Assembly (NCBI GenBank): GCA_030068075.1
Contig: CM057841.1
Coordinates: 3,160,565-3,224,564 of the forward strand
Reading direction: 5' to 3'
Source: Paguma larvata
Lineage: Eukaryota > Chordata > Mammalia > Carnivora > Viverridae
DNA: 64,000 bases
Below are positions 10,322 to 30,410 of the stretch, piece by piece (positions within the stretch are counted from its first letter, which is position 1; each line of letters starts with the position of its first letter). Below the pieces are notes generated by a model that did no database searches, had not been told where the DNA came from, and worked only from the letters and a program-made list of their open reading frames with translations. Position numbers and translations under genes: made by a program.

Positions 10322-12589
10322 GGTCCCAGTGGTACACAGCTTAAAAGTCCTCAGAGCCTGTAGGACAGGCACATGCACAGGGTATGACATGGCACAGGCT
10401 CTGTGGTCCCCATCATATGTTCTTCATGAGTGGCCTCCCAGAAAAGGGAACAGCCCCTCAAGGTCCTTGCTCTGCTCTCTCTGAAGGATGGCCCGACAGA
10501 GGAGGCCCTGTGACCTTTCAGACCAGATGTGGGTTGTACCAGACCCCACTTCTGCCTGCTTCCCACAGGAGCAGGGATACAGGGTGGGAGAGGAAGAGCC
10601 AGGCCTGGGAGCCGGTCGAACTTCAGTTCCAGTTCTGCCTATGCCTCTTTCAGAGGCTGTGTGATCTGGGTGAGACACTTCCCCTTCCTGAGTTCCGTAA
10701 ATGCAAATTTTCTTCCTTCTTTCCACCATCCTGTCAATCAATCTCTTAGTGAGTCCTTACCACATCCAGTCATAGCTCCAGGCACTGGAGATTCATGCTT
10801 TGTAGGAGGATCGTGTTGATAACCTGCAGTGATAATGCTCTGACCTTAGTCTGACCCCTACATGAGGGGCCAATCTGAATTCTATGTGGTGTTGGGGTTC
10901 TTGTGAGCTGCTCACAGAACCCCTGTAATGAATACATTCACAGTTGAGTGCGGAGAGACAGCGAGAGTTCTTTGTTGTTTTCATGCCTTGGAGGATTGGG
11001 AAGAGTCTGCTCTCTTCACATGTACTTGTGGAGCACGCACGTAGTTATAACTCAGCGTGCGGTTCTGTGTGTGGTGTTTGCTACCTTTTTGCTAAGTCTC
11101 AAGTAAGTGGAGTGCAAAACAGGAAATCTTTGTACCAGGAATGAGAAAGGGACCAAATGTACTGAAATTAAGTGGGGGAAGGCAGCCAGGGCGGATGCTG
11201 GGTTGATTTACTGCTATGTGTTGGTGTAGAGGTAAACTCTTCTGTTTTTTTGCCTCTATAATCAATCCTGAATCCATCCATCCTGGCAAGGAATATATTC
11301 AAAAGTCAGCCATATTTCATACAATATAGCAGGCAGGTAAACTAAACTATGTGCTGAATAAACATGGATCCTGCTCTCTGATCACTAACTAGTCTTGGAA
11401 ATGTGAGGGTGTCAAATAATGACAGAAGATATGTCCTTGACCACTACATTGTGTGTCACGTGCAATAAGTCCTTGGAGGTTGGAGGTGATGTCACAGAAG
11501 GTGAGAACTAGTCTGGGCATCACGGGATGACAACCAGGAGGTGTGAGGTGTGAGGATAGAGCTGAGAGATGTGGACAAGTCTTAGCCAAAGTGGAAGGGA
11601 GTGTTGGGAATTCCAGGATAAAGAAAAGAGTGGAAAGGTCCCTACTGAAAGAGATCTTGGCTTCTGAGTGCCACGGGGACTCTGTTGTCTTAGAATCAGA
11701 TCCGGGCTGATCTCCCTGCAGTGCAGAGCATGTCCAGGATGCACTGCGTGGGGCTTAATAGTGTGTCTGGTTCAATGCAGATGTGGGGTCAGACAGAACC
11801 ACACAGCACAGATTCTCAGGCCATGGCATATGAGAGCCTCTGATTCAGGTCTTCTGTAGGAAAGGGGAGCTGCCCCTGTCCCAAGACCTCAATCTGTTTC
11901 CCCTACATGGGATCCAAGCAAAAACCAGAGCCTCTGAGTATGTATTCTGCAACCAATCTTGTGGGCTCCTGTAAACCCACCATCTGATGGGGCTGAACCT
12001 TCTCCCTGAAACAATTCCCAAGTCCACATCAGTGGGCTCTTTCCCAGTACAGATTCTTGGCTCATGACATGTTCAGAAACTGACACCAATCCACTTTAAA
12101 TTCTGAACTGCATGTTGTTTGGTATCACCCAAAGTGTTTTTGACAGAGGCCACAGTGTCTCACTAGGAAGGTGGCTCATTGTCTACCTGGACTCGGCCAG
12201 GGCTGACAAGGCCAGGGGATATCATGTTTGGACCAAAGCCCAGTGCCCACATGTGAAGTACTTGCCATCACACATTGAAATCACTTCGTTGGCATTAGTC
12301 CTACTACAGGGTGTGACATCCCCCCCTGGACATTAACGTGCCTCACTAACTTGCATGGAAGACAGACATGAACTATCTGCCAGTGATGACAGGTGGACTC
12401 ATGGGTCACCCATGCAAGGACCCACAACATGCCCATCTTCCAGCAGATTCTGTAGTTCCATCTTGCACAAAAACATCCGATATGGCCTTTTTCGTAACCA
12501 TCATCATAGATTTTATAAAAAATGTTTTCTTTTCTTTATTTGTAGGGTTTCCCTTAGCACACATTCCTAAATAATACAGGATGTCTTTT
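10322..12589. other. 5' flank of copy C and 3' flank of copy A
   Basis: Bases 10,490-10,990 are shared with 62,127-62,670 (CTGTGTGATCTGGGTGAGAC, CAAGAGTTCTTTGTTGTTTT type matches). About 12,060-12,330 is a weak match to 2,800-3,030. No exon was recognised. Confidence 0.55.
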
Positions 12590-12715
12590 ATTTTTAAAAT
12601 TTTTATTAAAAAATTTTGTGTTTATTTTTTCTTGAGAGAGAGAGAGAGAAATACAGAGCTTGAGTGGGGGAAGAGCAGAGACAGACACACACAGAATCTG
12701 AAGCACACAAGGTGT
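12590..12715 (-). mobile_element. partial carnivore SINE
   Basis: Only the tail half is present (TTGAGAGAGAGAGAGA to ACACAGAATCTGAAG); homology to unit 2 resumes right after it, at the 3' end of LILRA copy A, so it marks a duplication or deletion edge. Confidence 0.75.
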
Positions 12716-12763
12716 AATTCCCCGACTCTGCCACTCTGATTGCTGCAGTGTTGTCTCTTGAGT

Positions 12764-19583
<6,820 letters not shown>

Positions 19584-21426
19584 GGTGTCTCTTGCCTCTG
19601 GCCCCGGCTGTGCAGAGGGAGGGACCTTGTTGCTTACAGGACATACAGAAGCACAGGGTGTGGCCACTCTGATGCTGGTCACCTGGTCATGGGGTTGTCT
19701 CATCAGCAGCCCTATAGGAAGGGAAACAACCTGTCCTCAGGTGCCCAACTCTGCTGTTCATGGCGGTGCAGCAGGTGTACCAAGGCTTCCTGAGATGTTG
19801 TGTCTAGGTACAGAGACCAGGGCACGTCCGTCCCTCCCAGAGCCTCCCCTATGGGGTCTTCATTCTCAGCACATCCCTGGGGGTCCTCACCACACATGGG
19901 TCCGCAGGACCCAGAGATGCTGCAGGGGGTTTGTATTCCAGCTCCTTTGCAGCCTCATGTCAGTACAGACACACCTGTGACATTTCTGTATGGCTCAGGT
20001 CAAGGTCACCGTGGCGATGCACACAGAGGAGAAATACAGGGAAATAGGGAAGGAAACACAAACCATCTCTTGGCCCCGCACTGTGGGCTGTCTTTCTAGC
20101 TCAGCCTTCGTGGACTTCTCTATTTTCCTGTGTCCTCATCCACCCCCCTTCCTTCCTGAGAACACGCCTACGAGTTACTCTTGTCACCTCAGTTCCCCTC
20201 CTTCTTGGGGCAAAGCTGTCCTAGCCATTCTGGGGTCCTGCCAGTAAACTTTAGGGGGCATTTATTTGTGTTAGAGCTCACATTTTGAGGGAAAACATCT
20301 TCACCGAAATATTCCGGGATCATTCACTGTCATCATGCCCTTGGGTGGTAATGTCCTCAGTTTCCTCATCTAATGCATTTTGTCCTGATCTGCTCCCCAG
20401 GGTGGTTGTGGTGATTTGGTACCAAGTACACAGGAGTGAAGAGTCCGTGTGAGTTTCCAGACCAGGTGAGATGAGCCTAGGCTGGGTCCTGATGACGTGA
20501 TGGGATCCTGGGGTCAAACTCTGCAGCAAGCTGGCTGGTTGATGCACCCATTGGAGACCTTGTCTGCTCTGAAAGCCAAGATTTCCACTCACGGTATGTC
20601 TGAAATAGGCAGCCAGGGACAAATGCAGAGAAAAGGGAAATGAAATTACCAAAACTGGAGTTAGAACCACATCCGCGAACAGAGAACAAAGCCGAGTTCC
20701 CGCTGGTGCCTGGGATCATGGAGGGGTCATAGGGAGGATTTTCCATCCTGTGGACTCTCCAGGGATGGCATTGTCTTTTCACTGGACAACTATCAGGGCT
20801 CCAGGCAAAGATTGGAAGCCTAGGTTCCCCCCCACCCCGTTTCTTGATGGAAATCTGGAATACGTGCCCCTCTGGACTGAGTAACCCCCCGTCTGGCCTC
20901 TAACGGACTAAATCTGGTGCTGTCAGCTATGGGCATCTGTCCCATGTGGGTGAGTATGTGTCTGACACTGACTCTCATGTTCGGATCTGACGGTCTCAAG
21001 GTACAGTCGGGATTAGTGTGAAGGTTAATACAGGGACACCGCACAAAAAAAGATGTGAGGCCAGAAGGGGGAGCTGCCCCACTGCACCTCCCTGGTCAAG
21101 AATCACCATCACTGACCCCACAGAGGAATCCTCAACAGTACAGGATCTTCCCCTACAGGACCAACCAGACAATGCCAGGAGGAGGCAAGAGCAGGGGGAA
21201 GAGGTCTTTGCTTCCAGTGGAGAATTCCTTTCGATATTCCTGTCCCGAGATGAGTCTGCTCTTTGGAGTCCTGTGTAAACAGTGGCGACATCGTCCTACT
21301 TCCGTCATTCACAATGATGTATGACTAGTGTTTATTGTATATCTGTATGGAGTCATAGTTTTACGTTGTAAACGTTGTCCTTTATCAAAGCATATTTCCC
21401 GAAAGGAGTGTGAGATGGAAAGTGTA
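19584..21426. other. 5' flank of copy A, nothing further recognised
   Basis: Well conserved with 38,040-39,888. It should hold the promoter and untranslated 5' exons of the LILRA-like gene, but none can be placed from sequence alone. Confidence 0.55.
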
Positions 21427-21703
21427 CAGCCTATGACTCCGTTTGCTCCTCCCACCGGCCGGAAATTTCAAGGACGCATGTGCAGTCTGTGACTCCGCTT
21501 GCTCCTCCCACCGGCCGGAAATCCCAAGGACGCATGTGCAGCCTGTACTCTGCTTGCTCCTCCCACCGGCCAGATCCCAAAGACGCATGTGCAGTCTGTG
21601 ACTTTGCCTGCTCCTCCCACTGCCCGGATATCCCAAGGACGCATGTGCAGCCTGTGACTCTGCTTGCTCCTCCCACCGGCCGGAAATCCCAAGGAGGCAT
21701 GTG
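21427..21703. repeat. GC-rich minisatellite, five units of about 56 bases
   Basis: Units start at 21,427, 21,483, 21,539, 21,592 and 21,648. Shared core CTCCTCCCACCGGCCGGAAA and AAGGACGCATGTGCAG. It lies about 1.85 kb upstream of the copy A start codon. Confidence 0.92.
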
Positions 21704-23121
21704 CAGTGTTGCCTCCTGGTGGGCCGGCTCTGTAGGCCTCGTGGGAGCACACGCATTGAACAGCTAACTGTCCCATCAGTGTTCAGCTGCACTGCACCGT
21801 CGAGAACAGAAGGAAAACGGCGGAATTTGGTGAGAAAACACGACTCTTCTCCTGACACCTGAGTGTGAGTTTTCTCCCTGCCAAGAGCCCCCATCAGGGA
21901 TTTCCCTTTTATTCTTGCAACAGCGCCCACACATCTTGCTAGAAATGTAGCTCCGAATGGTTTCTGCCCCTCGGTTCCCCTTGTTTCTGTTCGCAGGTAT
22001 CCCTGCATTGCTCTGGCCCCGCCTTCAGCTTCGAGGGCAGTTGGTTGGGTTCGTGATCTGAATAAGAAGGGAAAACTACCTTAGTGTAAAGATTCACTAT
22101 CATCCGGTGCCTGTGTGACCTTAGGCAATATCAGCCAGTCTCTGAGCCTCAGTTTCCTCATTGGGAGAGGTTTGTTCTGAACCTCAGGGTCAGAGCGGGT
22201 GTGGGATCCGTGCCGTAATGTTTATGGGGAGGCTCAGTTATCGATCATTTCAGACTAGATGAAGAGTCTGGGAAGTGGTGGGTGAGAGGCTAGCGCTGTC
22301 TGACTGTACCGCCCGGTAGACCGCGGATGGGCTCACTCAAGGGCCCTGGTTGTTCCTAACACTGATAGATGCTATTTATCATATTTCTGAAAAAAATGTC
22401 ACCACAGCCAAGTGTAGAAAAGAGAAAAAAAAGTTCCCACATTGAGGAACCTCAACAGATTTGACCCAAAAGAAAGAGGTCAAAGCTGAGTGCATGAGTG
22501 GCCATCAGTGTCTGGGACCAGCAAGGGTCATCACTGTGGATGTTTCCCCTCCCTGTGGACATGAGAGGGACCCCAGGTCTTCACAGGCAGCGATGGGATC
22601 AGATCTCTGGTGAGTTTGAATGCCATGTTGCTCCCTACCCCAGTTCTGTGGATGGGCACTGGATATTTCTGCCAACGGAACCAGCTCATGGTCAACACTG
22701 AGTCATGGCCACATGTATGCACAAGAGAATTCACTGTAGTACAGCAAACTTGGACATCTGTGAGTGCGAGCCCTACAATGGACCCTTCCTCGTAGGACAC
22801 AACCATGGGTGGACACTGAGTTTGTGGGAGTGGATGTCACCGGCAGAAACAGCTGCAGGCATGCCACCTCCTCGTGAATGACTCCCAGTGCAGCTGTAGG
22901 AGGAAACCTGTAGGGAAAATAAGGTGTGTGGAAATGCAGCCTTCCAGAAGAGTGTACTGCAAAGAGGAATCCCGATGAGAAGAAACAGTGCTACAAAGTC
23001 AATGTTAATGCTCACTGAGAATGCGGCTGTCACATCCGTGGACATACAGGGCTAGGAACATGTAGACTTAAATTAAGCTTGTGTCATATCAGAAAATGAT
23101 GGAGGAAGTTGAATTTTAAAG
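21704..23121. other. intergenic, nothing recognised
   Basis: Shared with 40,111-41,511. No Ig exon, open frame of useful length or known repeat was recognised. Confidence 0.5.
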
Positions 23122-23310
23122 GAAAACATTTATTTTTGAGACAGAGAGAGAGAGGGAGCAGGGGATGGGCAGAGAGTGGGACAGAGGATCTGAAGTGTGC
23201 TGTGGGCTGAAAGCAGTGAGCCTGATGTGGGGCTCACATTCACAAACCTTGAGATCATGACCATAGCCTAAGTGGAACATTCAAGCACCTACGCCTCCCA
23301 GGCACCTCAG
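23122..23310 (-). mobile_element. diverged carnivore SINE
   Basis: ACATTTATTTTTGAGACAGA start, GAGATCATGACCATAGCC middle, CCCAGGCACCTC end. Counterpart 41,512-41,687. Confidence 0.82.
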
Positions 23311-24660
23311 CAGTTTGCATTTTTGAGACAAGAATATGATTTGTACTTGAGGAAGAGGCAATTAGAGAAACGAGTTAGAAATTTTAATGATGAAAATTCC
23401 AATTGAATGAACACCTTCAGAGCTTTCATTCTGTAAAGGGGAAGACATGGCTGAAGAGTTCATCAGGAAGCTGGAACACAATATTGAGGAAATTTTCCAG
23501 ACTGTGGAATAGTGAGGCCAGAAATGGAGATTTCATGTAGTTGGGAGTAGAATGAGAAGGGCCAAGGTCACATCTACTGTGTCAGAAAGAAAGGATGGGG
23601 AATGCTCTGACAACCGCCCAAGACACAATTAATTGAGCATTTTGCCTAGTTGAGGAAAGATCATTTAAATGGTAGTGGTTGCACATTTGAAAATAAAACC
23701 CATATGTTGACACTACATGGTAAAATGAAGAAATCCTGAGTAGATTTTAAAAATCTTACCCTGAATTGTACCTGTAAAAATGGTTAATGTTTTTCTTGGT
23801 GAATTTTCACCTCAATTGAAAAATATGCAGTGAGGGCTGGTTCGGTCTACAAAACTATCCTAAAGTTACTTCTTGGGAGAAATGCAAATACCTATCCAGG
23901 CTACGTTTCCCAAAGGTAAAAGTGGGTGCCAGAAGCTATTGACAAATATCCCTATGGAATTAAGTATTGGTAGAGACTGGTATACTGAGCCAAATTACTG
24001 TTGTGGCCAAAAGTGAAGCCATCTGCAGAGACAAATTCCTAAATTCGGTGGGATCAGGTCACTACATCTGCCCTGTTAAGACTCTTGTCCCACATGTTAA
24101 AGTCACCAGGTCAGGCTGTGCCTTTAGGAGAGATGTGGAGGTTTTGTGGGTCAGTCCCTCGACCACCAGATGGATTTCCCCTCCAAGCCTGTGGGTCTTG
24201 TCCTTCCCTTGAAATGAAAAAAGTTATGAGGTATCTGCATGAAGAGAGAGAACACTCTCTCCCAAAGGAAATCTCAGTGGTGACTTCCAACTCTTCCATA
24301 CTGCCCATTCTTTCCCAAACTTCAAACAACTGAAAAATTTTATAAATGTAATGTCTATTTTGGAAGTTTCTTTGTTCTAATAAAAAGTCATTAAAAAACT
24401 TTGTTTGGTGAAGTTGTTCTGGTGTTTGCCACAGAATATAAGATCCTCCTGAAGTATGGATATGAAAAAAAAAGAGTAAAAATAAGGCATTTCCAGAGCT
24501 GCAAATTATTACATATTTTACTCCCCTCGCAGTCACTGAAAACAACTCACTGAAAACAACACTCACTGAAAACAACAACATGGTGTAATTCAGTTAGAAA
24601 ATCAAAGAAAATGATATGAGAAGTGAGAAAGTGAGAAAAAATGGCAAAAATATAAGCACT
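23311..24660. other. intergenic end of unit 1, nothing recognised
   Basis: Shared with 41,688-42,780 and, beyond the nested insertion, 50,770-51,020. An AATAAA-like site near 24,380 is not linked to any recognised exon. Confidence 0.5.
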
Positions 24661-24907
24661 GGAAAATTACATTTATGTATACTTACACATATGTGTATAT
24701 ACTTAAGGAAGCTGAATCAATATTAGCTGAATCCAAATAGTGGAAACATGTAGGAGAGAGACATACAGAGATTTTGAAAGAAAGGTAGTAAAACTCAGCT
24801 AAAGTGCCCTTTTCTTACTAAAGAGATGACGAGTTAAAAGTTGTTCAAAATTGTGAATGAGAATTCCTATAATAACAATGTAGTTAACTACCTAAAATTA
24901 CCAATAT

Positions 24908-25142
24908 GGGTCACCTGGGTGGCTCAGTCGATTAAGCGTTGTACCCCGACTCAGGTCATGATCCTGCGGTTCACGTGTTTGAGCCCCACGTTGGGCTCTG
25001 TGCTCACAGCTGAGCCTGGAGCCTGCTTAAGATTCTGTGTCCCCCCACCTCGCTGCCCCTCCCCCGCTAGTGCTTTCTCTCTCTCTCTCTCCTCTCTTTC
25101 TCTCTCTGGAAAATAAGCAAACATTAAAAAAACAAAAAGAAA
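24908..25142 (+). mobile_element. carnivore SINE (copy of that at 244)
   Basis: GGGTCACCTGGGTGGCTCAG head with the same flanks as at 244. Confidence 0.9.
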
Positions 25143-25169
25143 TACAATGTATACCTTTCAAACTGGTTA

Positions 25170-25690
25170 GTGTAATTTTAGAAATAATCTTTCAGTATTA
25201 TTTTTGTATATTTATTTATTCAAATTCAAGTTAGTTAATATACAGTGTAGTATTGGTATCAGGAGTAGAATTTAGTGATTCATCACTTACATATAACTCC
25301 TAGTGCTTGTCCCAACAAGTGCCCTCCTTAATGCCCATCACCCATTTAGTCCATCCCACCGACCCAACACCTCTCCAGGAACCCACAGGTTGTTCTCTGT
25401 ATTCAAGAGTCTCTTATGGTTTGCTTCCTTCTCTGTTTGTCAGCTGTTATTTTTAGTTTAAATTTATTTTTTGAATCAAAGGATAATCAACATCCAGTGT
25501 TATACTAGTGTCAGGTGTACAATATAATGATTCACCAATTCTGTCCGTTACTTAGTGCTCATCGCTGAGTGTGTTCATCAAGAAGTGTGCTCCTAAGCCC
25601 TTCACCATCTCCTCTCTGGCAACCACCAGTTTGTATCTCTATTTACCAGTCTGGGGTTTTCTTGTTTCTCTCTTTTTTTTATCTTTGCTT
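25170..25690 (-). mobile_element. two old L1 3' ends (unit 2)
   Basis: Same pair as at 490-1,010. Confidence 0.72.
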
Positions 25691-26249
25691 GTTTGGAAAA
25701 CACATAAATCTTCTCAAACGAAAAGAAGCCTGGAGTGTCAAAAATAAGCTATGAGAGTGTAGGGTATCTTAATACATAATAAACCAGTATTTCAGTAAAA
25801 TGGCAGAGCTCATTCAAATGTTTTAACTTATTACCGCACATTCACAGATTAGTTGATCTCCTCAAGGCTTAGATCAAAGGACCACCTCTATAAAGAGAAG
25901 ACCCAGTGCACTCCCAATAATATCTCTTCTAAAACAAAATCATTAGACATGTTCTAAATGAATAAGGCATGCTTTACTATTACTCTCTAATAAAATTAGC
26001 TGCGAGGTATATAAATACCCAACCAAATTGAATGTAAAACAAAAATGTTTTGATAAGGAAAAATTATTTTATCTATTGAAGTAATTCATTCACTTGCAAG
26101 ATACAGCATTGATGAGCTAAAATTGATCTAATCACATGTCCTTGAATTATGTGAAGCATAAGTCAATACATAATTAGAAACTCAGTGAAACATTTGTAAG
26201 ATCCTGTGGGTGAAAAGAAAATTTATAAAATGCAAATGATACAGCCACA

Positions 26250-26985
26250 GAGTGATGTCACAGAAACGGTAATGTGGAGACCCCAGCCACTGTCCCCCCA
26301 GAAAGATTGACAGCTACCCGCAATCATAAAAAGCTCTGGGGGAGCTCTGGAGTCCACTTGAGAGACGTCAATGATACATTGGACGTTACTACTCACCAGA
26401 GAAATGCATATAAAACCCCCCATGAGGTATCACCTCAATCCTGTCAGAATGGCTATTTTGAGAAACAGAAGGGACAACAATGCTGGTGAGGATGTGGAGA
26501 AAAAAATCCTGTCCATTGCTGGTGAGAATATAAATTGGTAGAGCCACTATGTAAAACAGTATGAAGTTTCTTCAAAAAGTTAAAAATGGAACTGCTGGGT
26601 GTTCTGTCACCCTCACTTCTGAGTGTGTATCCAAAGGAAATGAAAACTGGATCTTGAAGAAGTGTCTACACTCGCATAGTCAGGGCAGGATTATTCACAA
26701 TAGCTGAGATATGGACACAACCATATCCATCAATGTCCATCAATGGATGAGTGCATAAAGAATATGTGATATATATATATATATCTATATATCTCATATA
26801 TATATGAGAGAGAGAGAAAGAGAGAGAGAGTAGATCTTAGAGAATAGATCTTCAATGTTCTCACTACAAAAAAAAGATGATAATTATGTAATGTGAGGGA
26901 AGTGTTAGCCAAAGCCATGGTGGCAGTCGCCTTGCAGTATACAAGTGTGTCAGCCAACACCTGTACCCCTTAAATATGCACGACA
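26250..26985 (+). mobile_element. old L1 3' fragment (unit 2)
   Basis: Same fragment as at 1,560-2,290; the internal simple repeat is TATATATC/GAGA here. Confidence 0.78.
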
Positions 26986-28184
26986 TTTCTAATGTATTTT
27001 CCCTCCACTGCACCTCCCTTTCAGCTTTCCTGATTCTCTTTAGGCAGCACGTAGTTGGATGTTGTTTTCTTATCTATCTCTCAGCCACTCTGACTTTTGG
27101 TAATCCATTTACATTCAAAGTGGTCACTGATACTTGAAGACTTAGTATTGCCATTTGATTAATGGTTTTCTGGCTGTTTTCCATTTTCTTTGTTCCTTCC
27201 TTGGTCACATGACACGATAACAGGATCAGAGAAAACAGATTCACAGAATGTCACATATGAGAACTTTTGATGTAGAAATACTTCAGGAAAGGGGAGCCAC
27301 TCTTCCCCATGAACCTTCTCCAATTTCTCCTCATTGGGGACAAAGAGGAGGCCAGGCATGCCAGTTACAATTGAATCTGGATCTGAATTGGTCTGGATCG
27401 CCACACTACTGCCTAATGAGGTTGAATCCTATCTCTGAAGTAACCCCCACATCCTTCTTGATGACCTCCATCCTAGTTCAGAATCATGGGGAATGCTATG
27501 GGGTCTGAAACTGACGTGAACCCATTTTAAATCCTTCATTGCGTGCCCTGTGATCTTTAAGTGTTTGTTCAGGGACCCAGCTTCTCACCGGGGACAGGGC
27601 TCATTTTCTGACGAGATTCAGGTGAAGCCGAACAGGTGGATGGTGATCCTGTTTTGAGGGGACCTCAATGCCAACCTGTGAAGTATTTGCTCTGTTTGTT
27701 CAAGAGGGACTTTGGCTGATACTCAGGGTCTATGGAGGACGGAGGCTTGCCCCATCCCCCTTGAGTCCCATCTCACTAAAATGTACAGAGAATAGGTGTA
27801 GGTTATAGACAGAAGTATGTTCTTTACCAGCAACAGTGGTTTTATGCATCAACAGATGAGAGTCACTGATCATTGTCCATGTTTCAGAGGGTGGTTTCTT
27901 TCTTTTTTTGTCTTTTATTTTTATTTTTTAATTATATTTATTGTCAAATTGGTTTCCATACCCAGTGCTCATCCCAACAAGTGCCCTCCTCAGTGCCCTT
28001 CACCCACTCTCCCAGAGGGTGGTTTCTATCTTGAACAAAATCTTCCAAAATTGCCTTAAAGCACCAACTGGATTATATGGGATTCTTTCCCTTCTTCTAT
28101 TGATCGAGTTCAACTTAACCTTGCCTTCCTAAATAATCATGTCTCTTTTGTAATAGAATCACCTCATGAACATGCTTCTTTTCC
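26986..28184. other. duplicated flank with short L1 pieces
   Basis: Counterpart of 2,291-3,486: L1 pieces near 27,060-27,180 and 27,905-28,015, otherwise nothing recognised. Confidence 0.6.
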
Positions 28185-28393
28185 TTCAAAGTTCATTTAT
28201 ATTTGAGAGAGAGAGAGACAGACAGAACATGAGCAGGGTAGGGGCAGAGAGAGAGGGAGATGTAGAATCTGAGGCAAGCTCCAGGCTTGGGCTGTCAGCA
28301 CAGAGCCCGACGCGGGGCTCACACTCAAGAACCGTGAGATCATGACCTGAGCCGAAGTCGGATGTTCAACCAACTGAGCCACCCAGGCACCCC
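28185..28393 (-). mobile_element. carnivore SINE
   Basis: Ends AACTGAGCCACCCAGGCACC; a fuller copy of the element at 3,487. Confidence 0.9.
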
Positions 28394-28704
28394 ACGTGAG
28401 GTCTGTGTTTTAACTTTAGGTGAATGGAATAATCCTAAACACATGGTTTTTATCATCTTACATTTTTCAACTTTCGTCTTTGAACATAACTATACATGAT
28501 CATTTGCAATTTCTTGGTGTATTTTTAACAGGTATAGAATATATAATTTTATATATCCTACATAAACTATATGTTTTGTGTGTTTTCTGTTTTCTTATTT
28601 GCTCATGTAATCTGATAATGATTTTTAGTTAATAACTCTTGTCAGTGTTCTTGGGAATGGACTTTGGTGCCTATGTATACATGTGCTCTAAAGTTTATAT
28701 TTAT
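28394..28704. other. AT-rich unique DNA
   Basis: No match elsewhere in the window and no coding signal. Confidence 0.5.
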
Positions 28705-28928
28705 TTATTTATTTTAATTTTTTGAATGTTTATTTATTTTTGAGAGAGATAGGCCAAGTGTGAGCCTGAGAGGGGCAGTGACAGAGAAAGAGAGACACAG
28801 AATCTGAAACAGGTTCCAGCTCTGAGCTGTCAGCACAGAGCCCAATGTGGGGCTTAAACTCATGAACTGTGAGATCATGACCTGAGTCAAAGTCGGGTGC
28901 CTAACCGACAGAGCCACCCAGGCGCCCC
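28705..28928 (-). mobile_element. carnivore SINE
   Basis: Flanked by CTAAAG(T/G)TTATATTTA, a direct repeat with one mismatch. Ends CCACCCAGGCGCCCC. Confidence 0.9.
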
Positions 28929-29427
28929 TAAAGGTTATATTTAGAGATCGCAGCTATGTGTCTCTCGCCGTAAGTAGAGAAGTATAATCCCACCTCTCAA
29001 TTTCATGTAACTTGCGTCTTACGAGTAATGTATTAGATAGTGTGTCACGTCTCTCTCCCACAATCGATATTACACGTTTTCTCTTTGCATCTCATCTGGA
29101 ATGCTGGAACTTTGTTCTTGTGACTTTGCTGAAACTGTGCCACAAGCAGAAGTAGAAATAATTGTTACACATGAAATTCAGGGAATGATGGATGTACATT
29201 GGGGTTAGGAGAGTGACATTAAAAGGGTTCTGTGTTGGCTGGTACTGTTTTTTGATATCAGTTCTGCACATTGCTCCCCATTTAGGACCTCACAGGGCAC
29301 CTTGGAGTTGCCCACGAAGGGAGGAGATACACCAGAGATACTGCCAATGCCACAAACCAGCATTTTGCACAGTGAGTTTCTCAGAAGCAGTACAGACCTT
29401 CGTGTGGATTTATCTTTTCAGGCTGCA
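28929..29427. other. unique DNA, nothing recognised
   Basis: No exon or repeat recognised. Confidence 0.45.
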
Positions 29428-29647
29428 TCTCTTTTTTTTTTTAAATAGTATTTTAATATTTATTTTTGAGACAGAGAGAAACAGAGAAGGAGAGAGAGAG
29501 AGCAGGGGCATAGAGAGGGAGACAGAGGATGCAAAGCAGGTTCCCCACTGACAGCACAGAGCCCAATGTGGGGCTCAAACTCATGAACTGCAAGATCATG
29601 ACCTGAGCTGTCACGGGTGCTAACCGACTGAGCCACCCAGGCGCTCC
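29428..29647 (-). mobile_element. carnivore SINE
   Basis: Flanked by direct repeat TCAGGCTGCA (29,418 and 29,648). Confidence 0.9.
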
Positions 29648-29657
29648 TCAGGCTGCA

Positions 29658-30080
29658 CATATTTATGTTGGTTAAAACAACCTGCAGTATCTGAACTGAC
29701 AGGTTGGAGACCCCTACACGGACATCAAAGTATATATAGCTTAGAAGTGGAGGAAAATGTGCCACTTGAGTTTATACCAGAGCATGACAGTGTATGGAGG
29801 GGTGGAATCACATCTGTCATGCGGGATATAAGCTGGATTCTGTGAAATGCAGCAAGACAGGAGCCAGTCAGGACACCTCAGTGATGGTTGGGAAGGAACG
29901 TCCACAGTTTAACGGTACAAGAGTCCAGACATTGTCTCTGCACATGAGCCACACCTTCTCGTCCACACAATGACAATTCACACAGCACATTCTGCCCATT
30001 CTTTTCCAGAACTTTCTGAGCACACGAGATGTAATTCCCCGACTCTGCCACTCTGATTGCTGCAGTGTTGTCTCTTGAGT
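29658..30080. other. 3' flank of copy B
   Basis: Homology with copy A starts near 30,030. The 3' untranslated end of copy B lies here, but no polyadenylation site was placed. Confidence 0.5.
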
Positions 30081-30217
30081 TTACCTCCGGGCTGCATCTT
30101 GGGTTCTTCTCTGACTGGAGTGATCCTGAAATAGCAGAATCCTGAGGACCACCAGGATCAAGCCAGCCATGCCCATGCGGATGAGATTCTCCACTGTGTA
30201 ATCTTTGGGGTGGGAGG
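30081..30217 (-). CDS. copy B exon 10: transmembrane segment and short tail
   Basis: Reads ASHPKDYTVENLIRMGMAGL followed by LILVVLRILLF, tail QDHSSQRRTQDAARR and TAA at 30081-30083. The sequence is close to the end of human activating LILRs. The extra arginine within the hydrophobic run is unusual. Confidence 0.88.
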
Positions 30218-30359
30218 CTGGTTTGGGGACAAAAATGTCAGTGAGGTCAGGGGAGACCCAAATCAGCCCAGATCCTGGATGTCCACCCAGGGCACCCACC
30301 TCCTCTTGACAGGACTTCACCCTCTAGGCCAGTCTCATATCAGATTTTCTCCTACTCAC

Positions 30360-30410
30360 CAGCGTTGTGGCCTGACTTGTTTTGTGCTGGGCTGATGTTG
30401 TCAGCTGCTT
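30360..30410 (-). CDS. copy B exon 9: stem
   Basis: A 51-base exon reading EAADNISPAQNKSGHNA between TTCTCAG and GTGAGT. The upstream intron (30411-34861, about 4.45 kb) holds a microsatellite, a solo LTR, a SINE and an L1 3' end. Confidence 0.85.

Noticed and set aside
21385..22008. Open frame of 207 residues with repeats of CTCVLGISGRWEEQ type
   Set aside because: It is the translation of the minisatellite; unit lengths of 53 and 56 bases shift frame between units, and copy B has different frames.
23967..24333. Possible processed pseudogene ending in AATAAA-like sequence
   Set aside because: No protein family recognised, and no direct repeats or A-tail of a retrocopy could be placed.
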